From positions 1 to 25,839 of the IMG/VR virus record IMGVR_UViG_3300006735_000212: 25,839 bases of DNA; one strand, given 5' to 3'. The DNA is from a virus. The position numbers were made by a program, and so were the translations under genes. Numbering within the stretch: the first letter of the stretch is position 1; every line of letters begins with the position of its first letter. Positions 22,405 to 25,839 of this stretch are shown here, piece after piece. The notes beneath the pieces are model-generated. The model had not been told where the DNA came from. It ran no database searches and saw only the letters and a list, made by a program, of their open reading frames with translations.

Positions 22405-24276
22405 ATGACTAGTAGTTATACCGTAAACAATGGACTCGAAAAACCTGAAGCAGGAGATCAAGAGGGTGCGTGGGGTGGCACACTTAATACTAACTTTGAC
22501 ATTATTGACCGGGTATTGTCTGGCGTTGGTTCTGTTTCACTATCTGGGACTACTCACACTTTAACCACTACTGACGGTACGTTAACCGATGGTATGTATC
22601 GGGTACTTCTGTTTACAGGCGCATTGGGTGCTAACAACACAGTCACTATTAGCCCTAACGACCAAGACAAACTATATTTTATAGTCAACAATACGACTGA
22701 TAGTGGTAGTAGTGGGCCGTACTCTGTCATTATAAAACAGGGTACAGGAGCTACTGTTACGGTAGAAAATGGTCGAGCCGATATTGTTTATGCAGATGGC
22801 GCAGGTTCTGGTGCTGCGGTAGTTAGTCTTGGTACTGAAATAGGACAAAGAGCATTTGATTTATATACGTATACTGCAACTGCGGGGCAAACTACTTTTA
22901 CGGGGTCAGATACATCAAGTAAAACTTTAGCTTATAGCGCAGGTAATTTATTTGTAACGCTAAACGGTGTGACTTTAGAAAACGGTACGGATTACACAGC
23001 TACTAATGGCACGAGTGTAGTGTTAACCGATGCTGCAACAGTAGGTGATGAGTTAAATATCTACGCCTTTAATGCGTTTTCAGTTGCAAATGTAACTACA
23101 GCTAGTGGTGATTTTAGTATTGGTGATGATCTTAGTTTTACAAGTGACGGTGCAATCATTAACATGGGTGCGGATAGTGATGTCACTATAACTCATAATG
23201 CTGACGAAGGTATCACGCTAAACAGCAAAGATATTAGTGGCGTTAGTTCCATTAATGGTGGGCAAGTTGGAGGAAGCCGCAATTTTATTTACAACGGCGA
23301 TATGGCAATTTGTCAAAGAGCCACCTCGGTAGCTGATGTAGGAGGATCGTCAGGATATTTTGTGCAAGACAGATGGAGAAGTTCATCAGCAAATATGGAA
23401 GGACGTTTTACAATGTCCCAAGACACAGAAACTCCAGATGGTTTTGCGAACAGTATGAAAATTGATTGTACGACAGCAGAGACAAGTACTCCTGATGTAA
23501 ATGAATATCTTTTAATCGAGCAACGCTTTGAAGGGTTAGATTTGCAATCGCTCAATAAAGGGGATGCTCAAGCAAAAGCATTAACGGTTTCCTTCTACGT
23601 GCGCTCACCTAAAACTGGAGTACACACAGTGTCTTTGTACGATGAGTCTAATTCTCGAATTATTGGCTCAACCTATACAATCGCATCGGCAGACACATGG
23701 GAGAAACACTCGGTATCATTTGCAGGAGATACTAGCGGGGCTATCCCAGACGACAGTACAGTAGGGTTGGCATTATGGTTTTGGTTGTTAGCGGGTAGCG
23801 ATTATACAGGAGGCACTTTTAACACATCTTGGGCTTCTTACACAGCCGCTAATACTTGTAATAGTAGTCAAGTTAATGTGTTGGATAATACATCAAACAA
23901 CTTTTACCTAACTGGAGTTCAAATGGAGCTTGGAGACACCGCGAGTATTTTTCAAAACGAGAGTTATGGCGAAAATTTAGCTCGATGCCAACGATATTAT
24001 CAGATAGTTGGGTTAAACACCGCAGCAGGCAATCAATCAAACAATATGTATTACACATCTTTAGGTTTGTCTCCATCTATGAACCATGACCCTACAATCG
24101 AAGCAAGTTATGCGCATGGCTTGCTTTCGGGAAATTTTCAAACGCGAGTTACTTCCACTTTTGGTAATGGAGTGACTTTGATTGATTCAACTCCTGAATC
24201 AGTAGTTGTGCGAGGTGGGACAAGTAGTTCCTACAATTGGATAAGGGGTAATTTACATATGGAAGCAGAACTATGA
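22405..24276 (+). CDS. Tail fibre / receptor-binding protein (T7 gp17-like bulb module)
   Basis: 623 residues directly following the first fibre. The N-terminal 150 residues are a paralogue of the previous fibre's N-terminus (LSGTTHTLTTTDGTLTDGMY, FIVNN). Residues about 152-225 (LYTYTATAGQTTF, LFVTLNGVTLENGTDYTATN, LNIYAFNAF) resemble the T7 tail-fibre type repeat. The SIGDDL...GADSDVT shaft module follows. The C-terminal part, from FIYNGDMAICQRATSV, has DRWR, SFYVRSPKTGVHTVSLYDES and GVQMELGDTASIF, a carbohydrate-binding-like sandwich found in marine phage fibres. It ends NLHMEAEL. It has no S74 domain. ATGA overlap leads to the partner gene at 24273. Confidence 0.85.
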   Translation: MTSSYTVNNGLEKPEAGDQEGAWGGTLNTNFDIIDRVLSGVGSVSLSGTTHTLTTTDGTLTDGMYRVLLFTGALGANNTVTISPNDQDKLYFIVNNTTDSGSSGPYSVIIKQGTGATVTVENGRADIVYADGAGSGAAVVSLGTEIGQRAFDLYTYTATAGQTTFTGSDTSSKTLAYSAGNLFVTLNGVTLENGTDYTATNGTSVVLTDAATVGDELNIYAFNAFSVANVTTASGDFSIGDDLSFTSDGAIINMGADSDVTITHNADEGITLNSKDISGVSSINGGQVGGSRNFIYNGDMAICQRATSVADVGGSSGYFVQDRWRSSSANMEGRFTMSQDTETPDGFANSMKIDCTTAETSTPDVNEYLLIEQRFEGLDLQSLNKGDAQAKALTVSFYVRSPKTGVHTVSLYDESNSRIIGSTYTIASADTWEKHSVSFAGDTSGAIPDDSTVGLALWFWLLAGSDYTGGTFNTSWASYTAANTCNSSQVNVLDNTSNNFYLTGVQMELGDTASIFQNESYGENLARCQRYYQIVGLNTAAGNQSNNMYYTSLGLSPSMNHDPTIEASYAHGLLSGNFQTRVTSTFGNGVTLIDSTPESVVVRGGTSSSYNWIRGNLHMEAEL

Positions 24277-24461
24277 AAATTATTTCAGCTAAATATGTTC
24301 ATGATAGGTTAATGGAAAAAAATTGTAGTATTAATGTGGTTATTCAAGTCACAGAGGGTCAAACAAAAACAATTCATGTTCCGTTGAAAGAAAACAATAA
24401 ACATTATCGTGCTATCCAAGATTGGGTAGCAGCAGGAAATACAATAGCGGAAGCAGACTAA
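24273..24461 (+). CDS. Small fibre-partner protein, copy 1
   Basis: 62 residues, ATGA overlap with the fibre gene. KIISAKYVHDRLMEKNCSIN is followed by VVIQVTEGQTKTIHVPLKEN and a closing helix HYRAIQDWVAAGNTIAEAD. It is a paralogue of the protein at 25564-25740 (shared SAKY/TAAKY opening, VP(L/I), Y R xx Q.WVA.GNTIA(E/D)AD end). Position behind each fibre suggests a fibre chaperone or tip cap. Its TAA shares a base with the next ATG. Confidence 0.75.
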   Translation: MKIISAKYVHDRLMEKNCSINVVIQVTEGQTKTIHVPLKENNKHYRAIQDWVAAGNTIAEAD

Positions 24462-25567
24462 TGGTTAGTAAAGCAAGAAAAGCAGCAGCAGACGCATCGT
24501 TTCCTCAGAGAAGAAAAAACCATTTAATTAATGGGGATTTTCAAATATCTGCACGACATGGAACTAATAAAGTAATATCAACTTCAGTTCCAAATAACAG
24601 CGATGATAATTATTGTTTGCCCGATAGGTGGTTATTACTAAGCGATGGTAACGATATAGTAGACCCTCAATTAGTAGATGTTACTAGCCCAGATAATGCT
24701 AAATATAGTCTAGCATTAGAAGTAGAAACAGCAGATAAAAAGTTTGGTGTAGTACAAATAATAACAAACCAAAATTCCGTACCTATTATTGGTAATACAG
24801 TGACGTTATCTTTCCAAGCTAAAGTTAGCAACACAACAAGATTAGATGATGTTAGAGCAGCTATTGTCACATGGTCTGGTACAGCAGATGCTCCAACAAG
24901 TGACTTAGTAAACGCTTGGAATGGGGCTGATACAAACTTTTCTGTTGTAACTAATTGGACTTTAGAGAATACTCCTGCAAATTTAAGCGTAACTACAAGT
25001 TGGGCTAAATACAGTGTTACAGGAGCCTTGGATGCTAGTAGCGGTACAAATGTAGCCGTTATGATTTGGTCAAACAGCGTAGACAATGATGCTGATGATA
25101 TATTATACATAGGCCAATGTCAGCTAGAATTAGGTAATGTAGCGACAGATTTTGAATTTGTGAACAGAGACAACGAAGGTCAATTGTGTCTAGCCCATTA
25201 TTATGATTCCCGTAATTCTTATACATCGGGACAAGATATGTACAACGGCACAACAAAAGTTGTTACATATCAAGCCGCAGGGATAATGCAGATGTGGGGG
25301 TGGAATATTGGTGCAGCTAATCAATATAGGTGGCTAACAGAAACTAATCCTACCATGATGCATAAAACACCTACTATGACTTTATTTGACAGTGCAGGTA
25401 CTTCTGGAAAAATTACTCGTTGGTCTTCTACTGGAGGAAGTGCTATTAATGGAAATGACCCTTATGGAACAGTAGTTACTGCTGCAAGGTTTCATATAAA
25501 CACTTGGACTTCATTAGGGGCTACATATGGGTGGCATGCAATGGTTGTATTGGAGGCAGAATTATGA
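24461..25567 (+). CDS. Short tail fibre / receptor-binding protein, second cassette
   Basis: 368 residues from the ATG at 24461, chosen because it overlaps the preceding stop by one base; the frame is open to 24422 but that start is buried in the previous gene. It lacks the N-terminal attachment module of the two larger fibres and starts almost at once with the sandwich domain (KNHLINGDFQISARHGTNKV, DRWLLLSDGNDIVD, TVTLSFQAKVSNTTR, GQCQLELGNVATDFEFVNRD). It ends YGWHAMVVLEAEL, the same EAEL ending as the 22405 fibre. Spot samples show it is A+T richer than terL (for example 37% G+C in 25201-25260 against 55% in 661-720), which fits a separate origin. It probably assembles onto another virion protein. 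Confidence 0.8.
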   Translation: MVSKARKAAADASFPQRRKNHLINGDFQISARHGTNKVISTSVPNNSDDNYCLPDRWLLLSDGNDIVDPQLVDVTSPDNAKYSLALEVETADKKFGVVQIITNQNSVPIIGNTVTLSFQAKVSNTTRLDDVRAAIVTWSGTADAPTSDLVNAWNGADTNFSVVTNWTLENTPANLSVTTSWAKYSVTGALDASSGTNVAVMIWSNSVDNDADDILYIGQCQLELGNVATDFEFVNRDNEGQLCLAHYYDSRNSYTSGQDMYNGTTKVVTYQAAGIMQMWGWNIGAANQYRWLTETNPTMMHKTPTMTLFDSAGTSGKITRWSSTGGSAINGNDPYGTVVTAARFHINTWTSLGATYGWHAMVVLEAEL

Positions 25568-25740
25568 CAATTACCGCAGCAAAATATGGGCGACCTTTGA
25601 TGGACGAAACAAAATCACATAATGTAATTGTAACTATGGATGGTGTTGTTAAGTATGTTCCTATAGATATTGAGAATAGAGATTACAGAAAACTACAAGC
25701 ATGGGTAGCACAAGGTAACACAATAGCGGATGCCGACTAA
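25564..25740 (+). CDS. Small fibre-partner protein, copy 2
   Basis: 58 residues; the ATG at 25564 overlaps the fibre stop (ATGA), as for copy 1. An upstream in-frame start at 25504 lies inside the fibre and is rejected. Sequence: TITAAKYGRPLMDETKSHNV, IVTMDGVVKYVPIDIENRDY, then RKLQAWVAQGNTIADAD. It is the paralogue of the 24273 protein. TAATG links it to the next gene. Confidence 0.75.
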   Translation: MTITAAKYGRPLMDETKSHNVIVTMDGVVKYVPIDIENRDYRKLQAWVAQGNTIADAD

Positions 25741-25839
25741 TGGAAAACACCGAAAAACTACATGAACTAACCGCTCGGCTTGAAGCTCATGTTGCACGTT
25801 GCGAAGAGCGGGATAAGACGATATTTAACCGATTAGATA
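25740..25839 (+). CDS. Start of a coiled-coil protein, cut by the window edge
   Basis: A partial gene of 33 codons, open at the window end, starting from TAATG overlap. It reads ENTEKLHELTARLEAHVARC and then EERDKTIFNRLD. Short charged coiled coils of this kind begin XhlA-like and other membrane-anchored phage proteins that usually continue into one hydrophobic helix. The continuation would decide between a lysis-related membrane protein and a structural coiled coil. Confidence 0.5.
   Translation, partial: MENTEKLHELTARLEAHVARCEERDKTIFNRLD

Overview
The window is a 25.8-kb stretch of a tailed double-stranded DNA bacteriophage (Caudoviricetes). Every gene I can support is on the + strand. Genes are packed with 1 to 30 base overlaps (many ATGA or TAATG junctions) or short gaps, and no intergenic stretch exceeds about 240 bases. 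Many proteins resemble families I know, from memory only, in uncultivated marine phages: short lysine-rich proteins, GGxV-motif proteins, beta-repeat structural proteins and S74 tail fibres. A marine phage is therefore the best guess. The host cannot be read from the sequence. A large P22-like portal, two connector/adaptor-type proteins and no recognisable tape-measure or tail-tube gene suggest, but do not prove, a short-tailed virion.

Layout. 1-236: leader with a pyrimidine tract, short palindromes and a parS-like site. 237-8372: large terminase, two large proteins with GGxV motifs that may be internal virion or ejected proteins, a basic protein, and the portal. 8374-10309: eight small genes (basic proteins, an EF-hand membrane protein, a holin-like membrane protein). 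10303-10827: endolysin. 10857-14520: head module with a GroES-like co-chaperonin, scaffold, a head-associated protein, a probable decoration protein and the major capsid protein, closed by a terminator hairpin. 14565-14634: structured leader with a possible pseudoknot. 14635-19509: virion, connector and neck proteins, including a tandem-repeat basic protein. 19515-25839: a repeat protein with a cupredoxin-like domain, then three fibre genes, two of them followed by a short paralogous partner gene, then the start of a further gene.

How the genes fit together. Terminase packages DNA through the portal into a shell built from the capsid protein on the scaffold. The GroES-like protein sits directly before scaffold and capsid, so it plausibly helps the host GroEL fold them. 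Connector proteins join the head to the tail, and the fibre cassettes recognise the host. Endolysin and the membrane proteins release progeny.

Most notable: (1) a perfect match to the bacterial chromosomal parS consensus at 4127-4142, plus a weaker copy just before terL; (2) interleaved inverted repeats overlapping the ribosome-binding site of the gene after the capsid gene; (3) a DUF6884-like domain inside a putative virion protein; (4) a cupredoxin-like domain with apparent copper ligands in a repeat protein; (5) duplicated fibre plus small-partner cassettes.
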